DNA from: Limnohabitans sp.
GTDB taxonomy: Bacteria; Pseudomonadota; Gammaproteobacteria; Burkholderiales; Burkholderiaceae_C
Length of the DNA stretch: 64,000 nt
Direction of reading: 5' to 3'
Assembly: GCA_024642215.1 (NCBI GenBank)
Contig: JAHEBO010000003.1
Coordinates: forward strand, 1 to 64,000
Below are positions 39,418-49,515 of this stretch, one piece after another. A program made the translations under genes and the position numbers. Positions within the stretch are counted from its first letter, which is position 1. Each line of letters opens with the position of its first letter. The notes under the pieces are model-generated. The model had not been told where the DNA came from, did no database searches, and saw only the letters and a list, made by a program, of their open reading frames with translations.

Positions 39418-40425
39418 TTATTTTTCAAGGTGATAGCGCGTCACGCGTTCCACCTCGTTTTTCGAGCCGAGGACCACACTCACGCGCTCATGCAGTTGTT
39501 GAGGCTTGAGGTCCAAAATTCTTTCACGCCCATTGGTAGACGCACCGCCAGCTTGCTCAATGAGCCAGCTCATTGGGTTGGCCTCATACATCAAGCGCAA
39601 CTTGCCTGCTTTGTGCGGTTCACGTTTGTCCCAGGGGTACATGAAAATGCCGCCACGCGTGAGAATGCGGTGCACATCTGCCACCATGCTGGCAATCCAA
39701 CGCATGTTGAAGTCTTTGCCGCGGACACCGTCTTTGCCCTGCAAGCATTCGTCTACATAGCGCTTCACGGGGGCATCCCAGTGACGCATGTTGCTCATGT
39801 TGATGGCGAACTCTTTGGTATCTTCCGGCACGCGGACATTTTCTTGGGTCAACACAAATGAGCCTTGCTCGCGGTCTAAGGTGAACATGGCCACGCCATC
39901 ACCCACTGTTAGAACCAAAGTGGTTTGGGGACCATAAACGCAATAGCCAGCAGCCACTTGCTGGTGACCCGGTTGCAAGAAATCCTCTTCACTGATGGCG
40001 TGTTGGTCTTCAGCCTTTTTGAGCACGCTGAAGATCGTGCCGATGCTGACATTGACATCGATGTTGCTGGAGCCATCTAAGGGGTCAAACATCAGCAAAT
40101 ACTCGCCTTGTGGATAGCGATTAGGGACCAGGTGAATGGTCTCCATTTCTTCAGAGGCCATAGCGGCCAAGTGGCCGCCCCATTCATTGGCTTCAATGAG
40201 CACTTCGTTGGCAATGATGTCCAATTTTTTCTGAATTTCACCCTGTACGTTTTCGATGTCGGCGCTGCCCAAGACACCACCCAAGGCGCCTTTGTTCACG
40301 GCATGGCTGATGCTTTTGCAGGCGCGCGCCACCACTTCAAGCAAGAGGCGCAATTGAGAGGGGATATGTCCCTTGCTGCGTTGTTGTTCGACCAAATAGC
40401 GGGAGAGTGAAATTTTTTGCGACAT
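39418..40425 (-). CDS. fbp: Class 1 fructose-1,6-bisphosphatase
   Basis: [61 protein letters not shown]. Confidence 0.98.
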   Translation of the reverse strand: MSQKISLSRYLVEQQRSKGHIPSQLRLLLEVVARACKSISHAVNKGALGGVLGSADIENVQGEIQKKLDIIANEVLIEANEWGGHLAAMASEEMETIHLVPNRYPQGEYLLMFDPLDGSSNIDVNVSIGTIFSVLKKAEDQHAISEEDFLQPGHQQVAAGYCVYGPQTTLVLTVGDGVAMFTLDREQGSFVLTQENVRVPEDTKEFAINMSNMRHWDAPVKRYVDECLQGKDGVRGKDFNMRWIASMVADVHRILTRGGIFMYPWDKREPHKAGKLRLMYEANPMSWLIEQAGGASTNGRERILDLKPQQLHERVSVVLGSKNEVERVTRYHLEK

Positions 40426-40449
40426 GAGAATGTTTCCTTGGAGATCGCG

Positions 40450-43161
40450 TTATTCGGCCAAAGCGCGCGTGACAACTTCGCGCACATCGTTGCTCAAGTC
40501 GGACTTGGCGGCAACGCGCTCAATGGCTGCCTTGGCTGCTTGACGGTAGGGCTCTGCTAATTTTTTCCAGCGGTCTAGGGCTCTGGCCAATCTTGCGGCG
40601 ACTTGTGGATTGATGGCATCCAATTCGATCACACGTTCGCTCCAGAACACATAGCCTGCCGCATCGCCGCGGTGGAAGCCGCCTGGATTGGCGCTGCAAT
40701 AGCTGAAGATCAGGCTGCGTGCACGGTTGGGATTGCGCAAGTTGAAGTCGGGGTGCTGCATGAGCTGGCGCACGATGGGCAAAATGTTGCCACCGCGGTC
40801 GGGGGTGCTGGCTTGCAAAGCAAACCATTTGTCAATGACCAAATCTTCGTTCTTGAACAAAGCATGGAATTGCGCCAAAGCTGTTGCTGCCAATTCGTGA
40901 CCGCAGCCCACGAGTGCTGTTAAGGCATTGAAACGATCGGTCATGTTGTGGGCTTCTTTGAAGGCTTGCAAAGCCTTGCCTGGCCAGACCGTTGTGCCTT
41001 GGTGCTTTGCAGCCAGACACAACATATTCAGGGCCAAGCCGCTGAGTGAACGTTTGCCGCTTGAAATGGCATCGGGTGAGTAAGCGCCCAACACACGGTT
41101 GTGTTCGTAGCAAGTTTGCCAATCAGACAACAAGCTGGTGGCCAATTGCAATCTCATGGCATCTCGAACGGCATGAACTTGTTGGGGGTCTACCGATTCC
41201 AATTGCTCAGAAATATAAGTCTCTGAAGGCAAGGTGAGGACCAAGTCTTTGAAGGCAGCATCGAGGTCGGGGTGGTTCAAAACTGCGCGCATGGCGTCGA
41301 TGTAATTGGCACCCAAAATGCTGTCTGTTTGAGGGTTGCCACCGCTGCGAATAAATCGAAGTGCGGCTTGAACTGCCAAGCGTTGGCCCGCTTCCCAGCG
41401 GTTGAAGGCATCGGTATCGTGGGCCAGTAAGGTGAGCCACTGCGTATCAGACAGATCGCAGTCTAAATTGACGGGCGCGCTGAAATTGCGAAGCAGTGAG
41501 GGCGTGGGGATCGTGTCAATATTTTCAAAGACAAAGCTTTGTGAAGCTTGATTCAGCACCAAGGTTTTGCTTGGGTTGGCAGCCCCCGAATCGCCTTGCA
41601 ATTGCACATTGAATGACTGACCCGATTCACTCAACAAACCAACCGTGACGGGAATGACGAAGGGCTCTTTGACGACTTGGTCTGGCGTGGCTGCGCAGTT
41701 TTGCGACAGCGTTAAGGTGAAGGTTTTGGCTTCACTGTCGTAGCTGCTGGAGGCATTGACACGTGGCGTACCGGCCTGGCTGTACCAGCGCTTGAATTGC
41801 GTCAGCTGCTGGGCCAAGGGCGAGCTTGGGTTGGCGTCTGCTATGGCTTGTGCAAAGTCGTCACATGTCACGGCTTGGCCATCATGACGCTCAAAGTAAA
41901 GCTTCATGCCCTTGGCAAAGCCTTGCTTGCCTTCTTCATCACCTGGCGCGCTGAGCAAGGTTTGCATCATGCGAACCACTTCAGCACCTTTTTCATAAAT
42001 GGTGACGGTGTAGAAGTTGTTGATTTCAACGTAAGCATCAGGCCGCACAGGATGCGCCATGGGGCCTGCATCTTCAGGGAACTGAACCGTGCGCAAAACA
42101 CGCACATCTTCAATGCGCTTGACTGCGCGCGCGCTGGCTACACCGGCCATGTCTTGGCTAAATTCTTGATCGCGGAAAACGGTCAGGCCTTCTTTGAGTG
42201 ACAGCTGGAACCAGTCTTGGCAAGTGATGCGGTTGCCTGTCCAGTTGTGGAAGTACTCGTGGCCCACCACGCTCTCAATGCCGGCAAAGTCGGTGTCGGT
42301 AGCGGTCGCAGGATTGGCCAGCACATATTTCGTGTTGAAAATGTTCAGGCCTTTGTTTTCCATCGCGCCCATGTTGAAGTCGCTGGTGGCCACAATCATG
42401 AAGCGCTCCAGATCGAGGGGCAAACCAAAACGGGCTTCGTCCCAGGCCACGCTGGCCATCAGGGAGTTCATGGCGTGTTCTGTTTTGTCCAGGTCGCCCG
42501 GGCGAACGAACACTTGCAACAAATGCTCTTTGCCAGAGCGAGACACGATGCGTTGCTCGCGTGCTACCAACTTGCCTGCCACCAAAGCGAACAAGTAGCA
42601 TGGCTTTTTGTGAGGATCGGCCCACTTGGCAAAGTGACGACCGTCTTCCAATTTGCCTTGTTCTAGCAAATTGCCGTTGGACAAGAGCACGGGGTATTGC
42701 TGTGCATCCGCACGCAAGGTGACGGTATAGCTGGCCATCACGTCGGGACGGTCTAAGAAGTAAGTGATGCGGCGGAATCCTTCGGCTTCACATTGTGTGA
42801 AGAAGGACTCGTTGCTGACGTAAAGGCCAGAGAGCTGCGTGTTTTTGGCAGGGTTGCAAGTGGTGAAAATTTCCAAGTCAAAAGCATCGTTGCCTTCGGG
42901 TAAATTTTCTAGCACCAATTGATTGCCGTCCATTTTGAACGAGGTACCACCGCCATTGACCATCACGCGTGCCAAGTTCAATTCCTCGCCATCTAAGCGC
43001 AACGCTTGTGCAGGAACGTCGGGGTTGCGACGCACACGCATTTTGTTCAAGACGCGTGTTTTGGTAGGGTCTAAGTCAAATGTCAGATCGACGGTGTCGA
43101 TCCAAAACGCCGGCGCGGTGTAATCGACACGGCGAATGGCCTTTGATTGTTCTTCAAGCAT
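40450..43161 (-). CDS. pepN: Aminopeptidase N (M1 family)
   Basis: GAMENKGLNIFN, VGHEYFHNWTGNRITCQDWFQLSLKEGLTVFRDQEFS (HExxH-E). Start MLEEQSKAIRR. Confidence 0.97.
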   Translation of the reverse strand: MLEEQSKAIRRVDYTAPAFWIDTVDLTFDLDPTKTRVLNKMRVRRNPDVPAQALRLDGEELNLARVMVNGGGTSFKMDGNQLVLENLPEGNDAFDLEIFTTCNPAKNTQLSGLYVSNESFFTQCEAEGFRRITYFLDRPDVMASYTVTLRADAQQYPVLLSNGNLLEQGKLEDGRHFAKWADPHKKPCYLFALVAGKLVAREQRIVSRSGKEHLLQVFVRPGDLDKTEHAMNSLMASVAWDEARFGLPLDLERFMIVATSDFNMGAMENKGLNIFNTKYVLANPATATDTDFAGIESVVGHEYFHNWTGNRITCQDWFQLSLKEGLTVFRDQEFSQDMAGVASARAVKRIEDVRVLRTVQFPEDAGPMAHPVRPDAYVEINNFYTVTIYEKGAEVVRMMQTLLSAPGDEEGKQGFAKGMKLYFERHDGQAVTCDDFAQAIADANPSSPLAQQLTQFKRWYSQAGTPRVNASSSYDSEAKTFTLTLSQNCAATPDQVVKEPFVIPVTVGLLSESGQSFNVQLQGDSGAANPSKTLVLNQASQSFVFENIDTIPTPSLLRNFSAPVNLDCDLSDTQWLTLLAHDTDAFNRWEAGQRLAVQAALRFIRSGGNPQTDSILGANYIDAMRAVLNHPDLDAAFKDLVLTLPSETYISEQLESVDPQQVHAVRDAMRLQLATSLLSDWQTCYEHNRVLGAYSPDAISSGKRSLSGLALNMLCLAAKHQGTTVWPGKALQAFKEAHNMTDRFNALTALVGCGHELAATALAQFHALFKNEDLVIDKWFALQASTPDRGGNILPIVRQLMQHPDFNLRNPNRARSLIFSYCSANPGGFHRGDAAGYVFWSERVIELDAINPQVAARLARALDRWKKLAEPYRQAAKAAIERVAAKSDLSNDVREVVTRALAE

Positions 43162-43211
43162 CACAAAAAATCTCCATGGGTCGGGTTGACAAGCTGGCCC
43201 CGCCAGCTCTG

Positions 43212-44316
43212 TCAAACACCTTGTTTGAGCGAAGCTTCAATGAACGCATCCAAGTCGCCATCCAACACTTTTTGGGTGTTGGACATTTCAACGTTGGTGC
43301 GCAAATCTTTGATGCGACTTTGGTCTAGCACATAGCTGCGAATTTGATGACCCCAACCCACATCGGTTTTGGTGTCTTCGAGTTTTTGCTGTGCTTCCAT
43401 GCGCTTGCGCATTTCAAAGTCGTACAAGCGTGAGCGAAGGCGTTTCCATGCCACATCGCGGTTGCTGTGTTGGCTACGGCCATCTTGGCACTGCACCACA
43501 ATGCCCGTAGGAATGTGTGTCAAGCGCACGGCAGAGTCGGTCTTGTTGATGTGCTGACCGCCCGCGCCGCTGGCACGGAAGGTGTCGGTGCGAACGTCGG
43601 CGGGATTGATGTCGATCTCGATGGAGTCGTCCACTTCGGGGTACACAAAAATACTGGCGAAGCTGGTGTGACGTCCACCTGAAGAGTCGAAAGGTGACTT
43701 GCGCACCAAACGGTGCACGCCGGTTTCGGTGCGGAGCAAACCAAAGGCGTAATCGCCTTCAAACTTGAGCGTGGCACCTTTGATGCCGGCCACGTCACCT
43801 GGTGATTCATCTTCCACGGTGATTTTGAAGCCTTTGCGTTCGGCGTACTTGAGGTATTGGCGCATCAGCATGCTGGCCCAGTCGCATGCTTCAGTGCCAC
43901 CCGCGCCTGCTTGAATGTCCACAAAGGCATTGCAAGAGTCGGCTTCGTTGTTGAACATGCGGCGGAACTCGAGCTGCTCCACGATGGCGGACAACTTGTT
44001 GGCTTCAACTTCGATGGTGAGCAAGCCGGCTTCATCGCCTTCCTCTTTGCTCATGTCAAACAACTCGCTGTTGTCTGAGAGCTCAGAGGTGAGGGTGTTG
44101 AGGGTGACCACCACACCGTCCAGGGCTTTTTTCTCTTTGCCCAATTCTTGGGCTTTTTTGGGGTCGTTCCAGACCGTGGGATCTTCGAGCGATGCGTTAA
44201 CGGTTCTTAGGCGTTCTGATTTGGCATCGTAGTCAAAGATACCTCCGTAAATCTTCGGTGCGGGCGGCCAGGTCAGCCAATTTCGCGCCAATTTGATTGA
44301 TGTGTTCTGCTTCCAT
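43212..44316 (-). CDS. prfB: Peptide chain release factor 2, expressed by +1 programmed ribosomal frameshift
   Basis: Frame 0: ATG at 44316 encodes [27 protein letters not shown] then in-frame TGA (44235-44233). Sequence CGG AGG TAT CTT TGA C; +1 slip continues as [24 protein letters not shown], the annotated ORF 43212..44291 frame. GGQ motif in [25 protein letters not shown]. Confidence 0.97.
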
Positions 44317-44383
44317 GAGAGTGGGTATCCGAATCTATTAAAGATGGGATTTTCTCATGCCTAGAGGCCTCTTGCGTGTCAAA

Positions 44384-45298
44384 TCAGGCCAAAAAGTCCT
44401 CTAGAAGCTGGGCCAAGGCCTCCGCTTGGTCGTGGTGCAGCATGTGGCCAGCGTCTTGCAGGGTGGCCATTTTTAAGTTCGAGACCGATTTTAGGCGTTC
44501 GTGGAACTCCTCCAGCGTGAATTTACCCTTCCACCATTGTGAAAGTGAATCATCAGAAGCCTCTACCACCAGGGTGGGCGCAGTGATGCGTTTGTAGATT
44601 TCGAGAACTTCATCCACCCTGTACAGATAGGGATTGACCACTTTGTGGGCGGCATCGCCCAGAATTCGCCACTGTCCTTCTGCATCTGCTTTGGCCCAAT
44701 GTTGCGCCAGCCAATCGGCTTTGTCTTGCGACAGCCGTTGGTTGGTCTTCATCAGCCGTTGGGCGACTGCGGCGGCATCGGGGTAAGCCTTGAGGTCTAA
44801 ATCGCCCTTTTCAAGGGCCTGGAGTTCGTCCAACCATTGGCCCATGCGACTGGGAGCTTGGGAGGGGCGCGTGGCAGCCATGCCGAATCCCTCTAAGTTG
44901 ACCAAGCGCCTGATGCGCTCGGGGCGAGCGCCGGCATACATCATGACCACATTGCCACCCATGCTGTGGCCCACCAAATCGATGTTTTGGTCGGGACACA
45001 GTTGACGGAGCAGGGCGTCCAAATCACCGAGGTAATCGGGTAACCAATAGCTGTCTGTGGCGGGGCCTTTGGTTAAACCGTAGCCTCGCCAATCAGCCGC
45101 CAAAATGCGTCGATTTTGGAAAAATTCGTCTGTGAACGATTCCACCATGAATTGCCAAGAGGCTGCCACGTCCATCCAACCATGTGCCAAGACCACAGGT
45201 GGCTGGGTGGACCGAGGGTTACCCCATTCGCGAACATGGTATTGGTGTCCTCGCAAGGGGACGAAATGGCTAGTAGAGTGGCGTTTAACTTGGTACAT
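44384..45298 (-). CDS. Alpha/beta hydrolase
   Basis: PPVVLAHGWMDVAASW, DLVGHSMGGNVVMMYAG nucleophile elbow (GHSMGG). Confidence 0.93.
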   Translation of the reverse strand: MYQVKRHSTSHFVPLRGHQYHVREWGNPRSTQPPVVLAHGWMDVAASWQFMVESFTDEFFQNRRILAADWRGYGLTKGPATDSYWLPDYLGDLDALLRQLCPDQNIDLVGHSMGGNVVMMYAGARPERIRRLVNLEGFGMAATRPSQAPSRMGQWLDELQALEKGDLDLKAYPDAAAVAQRLMKTNQRLSQDKADWLAQHWAKADAEGQWRILGDAAHKVVNPYLYRVDEVLEIYKRITAPTLVVEASDDSLSQWWKGKFTLEEFHERLKSVSNLKMATLQDAGHMLHHDQAEALAQLLEDFLA

Positions 45299-45324
45299 AC
45301 TTCAAGATCATAAGGAGGCAGGGA

Positions 45325-47067
45325 ATGCGTGTCAGTCACCCGAACGACGCTTACGAAAGTGTTCATCGCCAATTTGCTTGGCAAGTGCCCTCTCAGTTCA
45401 ACATGGCCGAGGTCTGCTGCGGCCGCTGGGCGCGCTCTGCTCAGCACCGTGATGACATTGCCATTCTGGAACATCAGACGGGTGGTCACGACCCAAAGAC
45501 TTGGACCTATGCGCAATTGCAGTCTGCCGCCAATCTGCTCAGCACTCAATTGATCGCTTGGGGTGTTCAAAAGGGCGATCGTGTGGCCATTGTGTTACCG
45601 CAGCGATTTGAAACGGCTGTTTCATACATCGCGGTCATGCAAATAGGCGCAGTGGCCATGCCGCTGTCCATGCTGTTTGGGCCAGACGCCTTGGCTTTTA
45701 GAGTCAAAGACAGCGGTGCTGCAGTTGCCTTGTGTGATGACGTGTCGGCACCTGTCTTGCAGGCATTGAGAAAAGACTGCAAAGGCCTGAAAACCGTCGT
45801 GGATGTCACCCAGGCGGTTAAGTGGGCGCATTCCAAGAAGTCAGTTGTGAATGAATTCAAAACCGCGAAAACCCAAGCAGATGCCCCCGCTATTTTGATT
45901 TACACCAGTGGGACCACCGGCAATCCAAAGGGGGCCCTCATTCCGCATAGGGCTTTGATTGGCAATTTGACGGGTTTTGTTTGCAGTCAAAATTGGTTTG
46001 GCTTTGATCCTGCCAAAGCTGCTTTGCGGCATTCTTTACCGACGGGTTCTCAGGCGGTTTTTTGGTCGCCAGCCGATTGGGCTTGGACCGGAGGTTTGAT
46101 GGATGCTTTGTTGCCCTCTCTTTATTTTGGACGCCCTATCGTGGCTTATCAGGGACGCTTCAGCCCTGAGATCGCTTTTGAAATTCTGCATATGCATGGC
46201 ATCACGCACAGTTTTTTGTTTCCTACTGCGCTGAAAGCGATGATGAAAGCACAGGCGCATCCACGCCAGCATTTCAAGTTGAAGTTGAAAGGCTTGATGA
46301 GTGCCGGGGAGGCGGTTGGCGATGCGGTGTTTGCCTATTGCCGGGATGAGTTGGGGGTGGTGGTCAATGAAATGTTTGGCCAAACTGAAATCAATTATGT
46401 CGTGGGCAATTGCCAAGTGTTTTGGCCCTCCAAGCCAGGCAGCATGGGACGCGGCTACCCGGGTCATCAAGTCGCAGTGATTGATGAGCAGGGTCAGATG
46501 TGCAAAGCTGGCGAAGCTGGTGAAGTGGCCGTGAATCGATTTGATCGACATGGGCACCTTGATCCCGTTTTCTTTTTGGGTTATTGGAAAAATCAGAATG
46601 CGACACAAAACAAATACACAGGGCATTGGTGTCGTACGGGCGATGTGGCCATTCAAGATGAAGAGGGTTATCTTTGGTACCAAGGTCGCACCGACGACAT
46701 GTTCAAAGCAGCGGGCTATCGAATAGGACCTGGTGAAATTGAAAACTGTTTGGTAAAGCATCCCGCAGTGGTGAATGCGGCAGTGGTGCCCAAACCCGAT
46801 GTTGATCGTGGTGCGCTGGTCAAAGCTTATGTGGTCTTGTCCCCTGAATTCGTCTCGAAAAGGGCTTCCGTGCCCAATGTTCAAAAATTTGAGCATGCTT
46901 TGACAGAGGACTTGCAGCGCCATGTCAGAGGTTTGTTGGCGCCCTATGAATACCCCAAAGAGATTGAGTTCATAGACCAATTGCCCATGACCACCACTGG
47001 CAAGGTTCAGCGAAGGTTTTTGCGTTTACAAGAAGAAGAAAGAGCGCGTCAACGCAAGCTTGTGTGA
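45325..47067 (+). CDS. AMP-binding acyl/acetyl-CoA synthetase-like protein
   Basis: ILIYTSGTTGNPKGALIPHRAL, EMFGQTEINYVVGN, YRIGPGEIENCLVKHPAV, MTTTGKVQRRFLR. Confidence 0.92.
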   Translation: MRVSHPNDAYESVHRQFAWQVPSQFNMAEVCCGRWARSAQHRDDIAILEHQTGGHDPKTWTYAQLQSAANLLSTQLIAWGVQKGDRVAIVLPQRFETAVSYIAVMQIGAVAMPLSMLFGPDALAFRVKDSGAAVALCDDVSAPVLQALRKDCKGLKTVVDVTQAVKWAHSKKSVVNEFKTAKTQADAPAILIYTSGTTGNPKGALIPHRALIGNLTGFVCSQNWFGFDPAKAALRHSLPTGSQAVFWSPADWAWTGGLMDALLPSLYFGRPIVAYQGRFSPEIAFEILHMHGITHSFLFPTALKAMMKAQAHPRQHFKLKLKGLMSAGEAVGDAVFAYCRDELGVVVNEMFGQTEINYVVGNCQVFWPSKPGSMGRGYPGHQVAVIDEQGQMCKAGEAGEVAVNRFDRHGHLDPVFFLGYWKNQNATQNKYTGHWCRTGDVAIQDEEGYLWYQGRTDDMFKAAGYRIGPGEIENCLVKHPAVVNAAVVPKPDVDRGALVKAYVVLSPEFVSKRASVPNVQKFEHALTEDLQRHVRGLLAPYEYPKEIEFIDQLPMTTTGKVQRRFLRLQEEERARQRKLV

Positions 47068-47163
47068 CTTTCATTCCAGTGAAAAATGAACTGCCTTCGG
47101 GGCAAATTCAAATAAGTTTTACACTCACCCTCAATTCATTTCTACCAAAAGTTTCAAATTAAC

Positions 47164-48222
47164 ATGAAAAAAATCACCTTAGGCACGTCAGATTTGCAAG
47201 TGACGCCCATCTGTTTAGGCACCATGACCTTTGGGGAACAAGTGGCTGAAAAAGAGGCACACCAAATATTGGACCGCTCGTTGGCATTGGGTGTGAACTT
47301 TTTGGACACTGCCGAAATGTATTCCGTACCCGCCAAGGCTGAGACTTGCGGTTCCACAGAAAGCATTTTGGGCAACTGGTTTGCGAACAACCCAGGCGTG
47401 CGCCACAAAGTGGTGTTGGCCACCAAAGTGGCCGGCCCGTCCAGGGGCATGCCTTGGATTCGCGAAGGTGCAGGCATGACACCGCAAGATATTTTGAATT
47501 CTTGCGATGCCAGCCTCAAGCGCTTGAAAACAGACGTGATCGACCTTTATCAAATTCACTGGCCTGAGCGTCATGTGCCTGCTTTTGGCATGATGTACTT
47601 TGATCCCAGCAAAGACAAAATTGAGACCTCACTTCATGCGCAATTGGACGCGATGGCCCAATTGGTTAAAGCAGGCAAGGTGCGACACGTTGGACTTTCT
47701 AACGAAACACCTTATGGCACCCACGAGTTCATTCGTTTGGCCGCGCAACATGGCTTGCCTCGTGTTCAGACGGTTCAGAATCCTTACTGTTTGGTCAATC
47801 GCACCTTTGACAATGCCATGGACGAAACCTGCCATCGTTTGAATGTTTCTTTGTTGGCCTATTCGCCTTTGGGCTTTGGCTCTTTAACTGGAAAATACGA
47901 TCTGACTGGCTTGGACGGCGAAGGTGCGCCGGCAGGGCGCTTGGCCACATATGAATCGATGCGCAAACAGCGATGGGCACGTCAGAGCACCTTAGATGCG
48001 GCGCGTTTGTACAACCAATTGGCAAGAGACAATGGCATGACGCCCACGCAAATGGCGCTGGCATTTTGTTACACACGCTGGTCAGTGGCCAGCACCATCA
48101 TTGGCGTGACCTCTGTGGCGCAATTGGAAGAGGATGTGAAAGCTTGGGGCACACAGCTGTCGGCCGAAGTTGTGGCTGAAATTGATGCCATTCGTTTGGT
48201 CCATCGCGATCCAGCGACCTGA
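47164..48222 (+). CDS. Aldo/keto reductase (Tas-like)
   Basis: CLGTMTFGEQVAEKEAHQILDRSLALGVNFLDTAEMYSVP; DVIDLYQIHWPER; Y/K/D tetrad context. Confidence 0.92.
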   Translation: MKKITLGTSDLQVTPICLGTMTFGEQVAEKEAHQILDRSLALGVNFLDTAEMYSVPAKAETCGSTESILGNWFANNPGVRHKVVLATKVAGPSRGMPWIREGAGMTPQDILNSCDASLKRLKTDVIDLYQIHWPERHVPAFGMMYFDPSKDKIETSLHAQLDAMAQLVKAGKVRHVGLSNETPYGTHEFIRLAAQHGLPRVQTVQNPYCLVNRTFDNAMDETCHRLNVSLLAYSPLGFGSLTGKYDLTGLDGEGAPAGRLATYESMRKQRWARQSTLDAARLYNQLARDNGMTPTQMALAFCYTRWSVASTIIGVTSVAQLEEDVKAWGTQLSAEVVAEIDAIRLVHRDPAT

Positions 48223-48254
48223 TACCAGGTGTGAATTTTTCCCATCCTTAAGAA

Positions 48255-48905
48255 TTGCCTATGCCTGAAATTATTCTGAACGTGACGCTTCATCCTGTCA
48301 GTGTGGTGCTCCTGTCCTACTTGCTCGGTTCATTGAGCTTTGCAGTCATTGTGAGCCGTTTCATGGGCCTGTCTGATCCGCGCTCTTATGGCAGCAAAAA
48401 CCCAGGCGCTACCAATGTGCTTCGCTCTGGCAACAAAATAGCTGCCATCTTGACCTTGCTGTTTGATGCGCTTAAGGGTTGGCTACCCGTTTATGCGGTG
48501 GTGCAATTTGGCGCAGCGCATGGCTTGGGTGATGGCACTGCTGCTGCCGCGGGCGTTGCCGCTTTCTTGGGGCATTTGTACCCTGTGTTTTTCAGATTCC
48601 AAGGTGGCAAGGGCGTGGCCACAGCCCTTGGCGTTCTGATGGGCGTCAATCCTTTGTTGGGTTTGGGCGTTGCCCTGACTTGGCTGGCCGTGGCTTGGTT
48701 CTTTCGATATTCATCCTTGGCCGCTTTGATGGCAGCCATCCTGGCGCCTGTTTATTACGCGTTGGGTGGCGACAGCGTGTGGCCCTTCCAAGCACCCATG
48801 CTGGGCTTGTTGTGCTTGATGGGCATCTTCTTGGTCTGGCGTCACCGAGACAATGTGAACCGTTTGTTGGCCGGCACTGAATCGAAGTTGGGTACAAAAA
48901 AATAA
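48255..48905 (+). CDS. plsY: Acyl-phosphate glycerol-3-phosphate acyltransferase
   Basis: LLSYLLGSLSFAVIVSRFMGLSDPRSYGSKNPGATNVLRSGNK; FFRFQGGKGVATALGVL. Confidence 0.96.
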   Translation: MPMPEIILNVTLHPVSVVLLSYLLGSLSFAVIVSRFMGLSDPRSYGSKNPGATNVLRSGNKIAAILTLLFDALKGWLPVYAVVQFGAAHGLGDGTAAAAGVAAFLGHLYPVFFRFQGGKGVATALGVLMGVNPLLGLGVALTWLAVAWFFRYSSLAALMAAILAPVYYALGGDSVWPFQAPMLGLLCLMGIFLVWRHRDNVNRLLAGTESKLGTKK

Positions 48906-48941
48906 GGGTCTTGAGCGCTTGCAGTGCAAGCGTTCCAGTTA

Positions 48942-48973
48942 AAAAAACGCCTCAGATCACTGAGGCGTTTTTT
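48942..48973. terminator. Bidirectional rho-independent terminator (plsY / yajQ)
   Basis: AAAAAACGCCTCAG-ATCA-CTGAGGCGTTTTTT between convergent genes. Confidence 0.88.
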
Positions 48974-48989
48974 CATTTCGGCTCCGGAG

Positions 48990-49475
48990 TTAGTCGCGGA
49001 AGTTGTTGAAACTGATGGGGATCTCAGTGATGTCTTTTTTCAGCAAGGCCATGGCTGCCTGCAAGTCATCGCGCTTGGCGCCGCTCACCCGCACGGCGTC
49101 GCCTTGAATGGATGCCTGGACCTTGAGCTTGCTTTCTTTGAGCGCTTTCTGAATTTTCTTGCTGTCTTCAGTGGCAATGCCATTGCGTACTTTCAAAACT
49201 TGCTTGACTTTGTCGCCGCCCATTTTTTGCACGTCGCCTTTGTCTAGGAAGCGCACATCGACGCCGCGTTTGGCCATTTTGTTCAGCAGTACCTCATCAA
49301 TTTGAGTCAGCTGAAAGTCGGCATCGCCAAACAAGGTAATTTCTTTGTCCTTAAGTTCAATGGCGGCAGAGGTGCCCTTGAAGTCGAAGCGGGTGGCAAT
49401 TTCTTTGGCGGTGGTGTCGACCGCATTTTTAACTTCAACCAGGTTAGGTTCGCAAACAGTGTCAAAAGATGGCAT
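48990..49475 (-). CDS. YajQ family (nucleotide/c-di-GMP-binding) protein
   Basis: [65 protein letters not shown]. Confidence 0.95.
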   Translation of the reverse strand: MPSFDTVCEPNLVEVKNAVDTTAKEIATRFDFKGTSAAIELKDKEITLFGDADFQLTQIDEVLLNKMAKRGVDVRFLDKGDVQKMGGDKVKQVLKVRNGIATEDSKKIQKALKESKLKVQASIQGDAVRVSGAKRDDLQAAMALLKKDITEIPISFNNFRD

Positions 49476-49515
49476 GGGATTCAATAATCAAGTAAGAGAA
49501 TGCGACAATTCTCCC

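Noticed and set aside
46036-46980. 314-aa - strand ORF opposite the AMP-binding ligase
   Set aside because: Fully contained in a well-supported CDS on the other strand; His-rich shadow translation with no recognisable domain.
49345-49515. 5' extension of the murB ORF
   Set aside because: Overlaps yajQ on the opposite strand; MurB-like sequence starts at ATG 49516.
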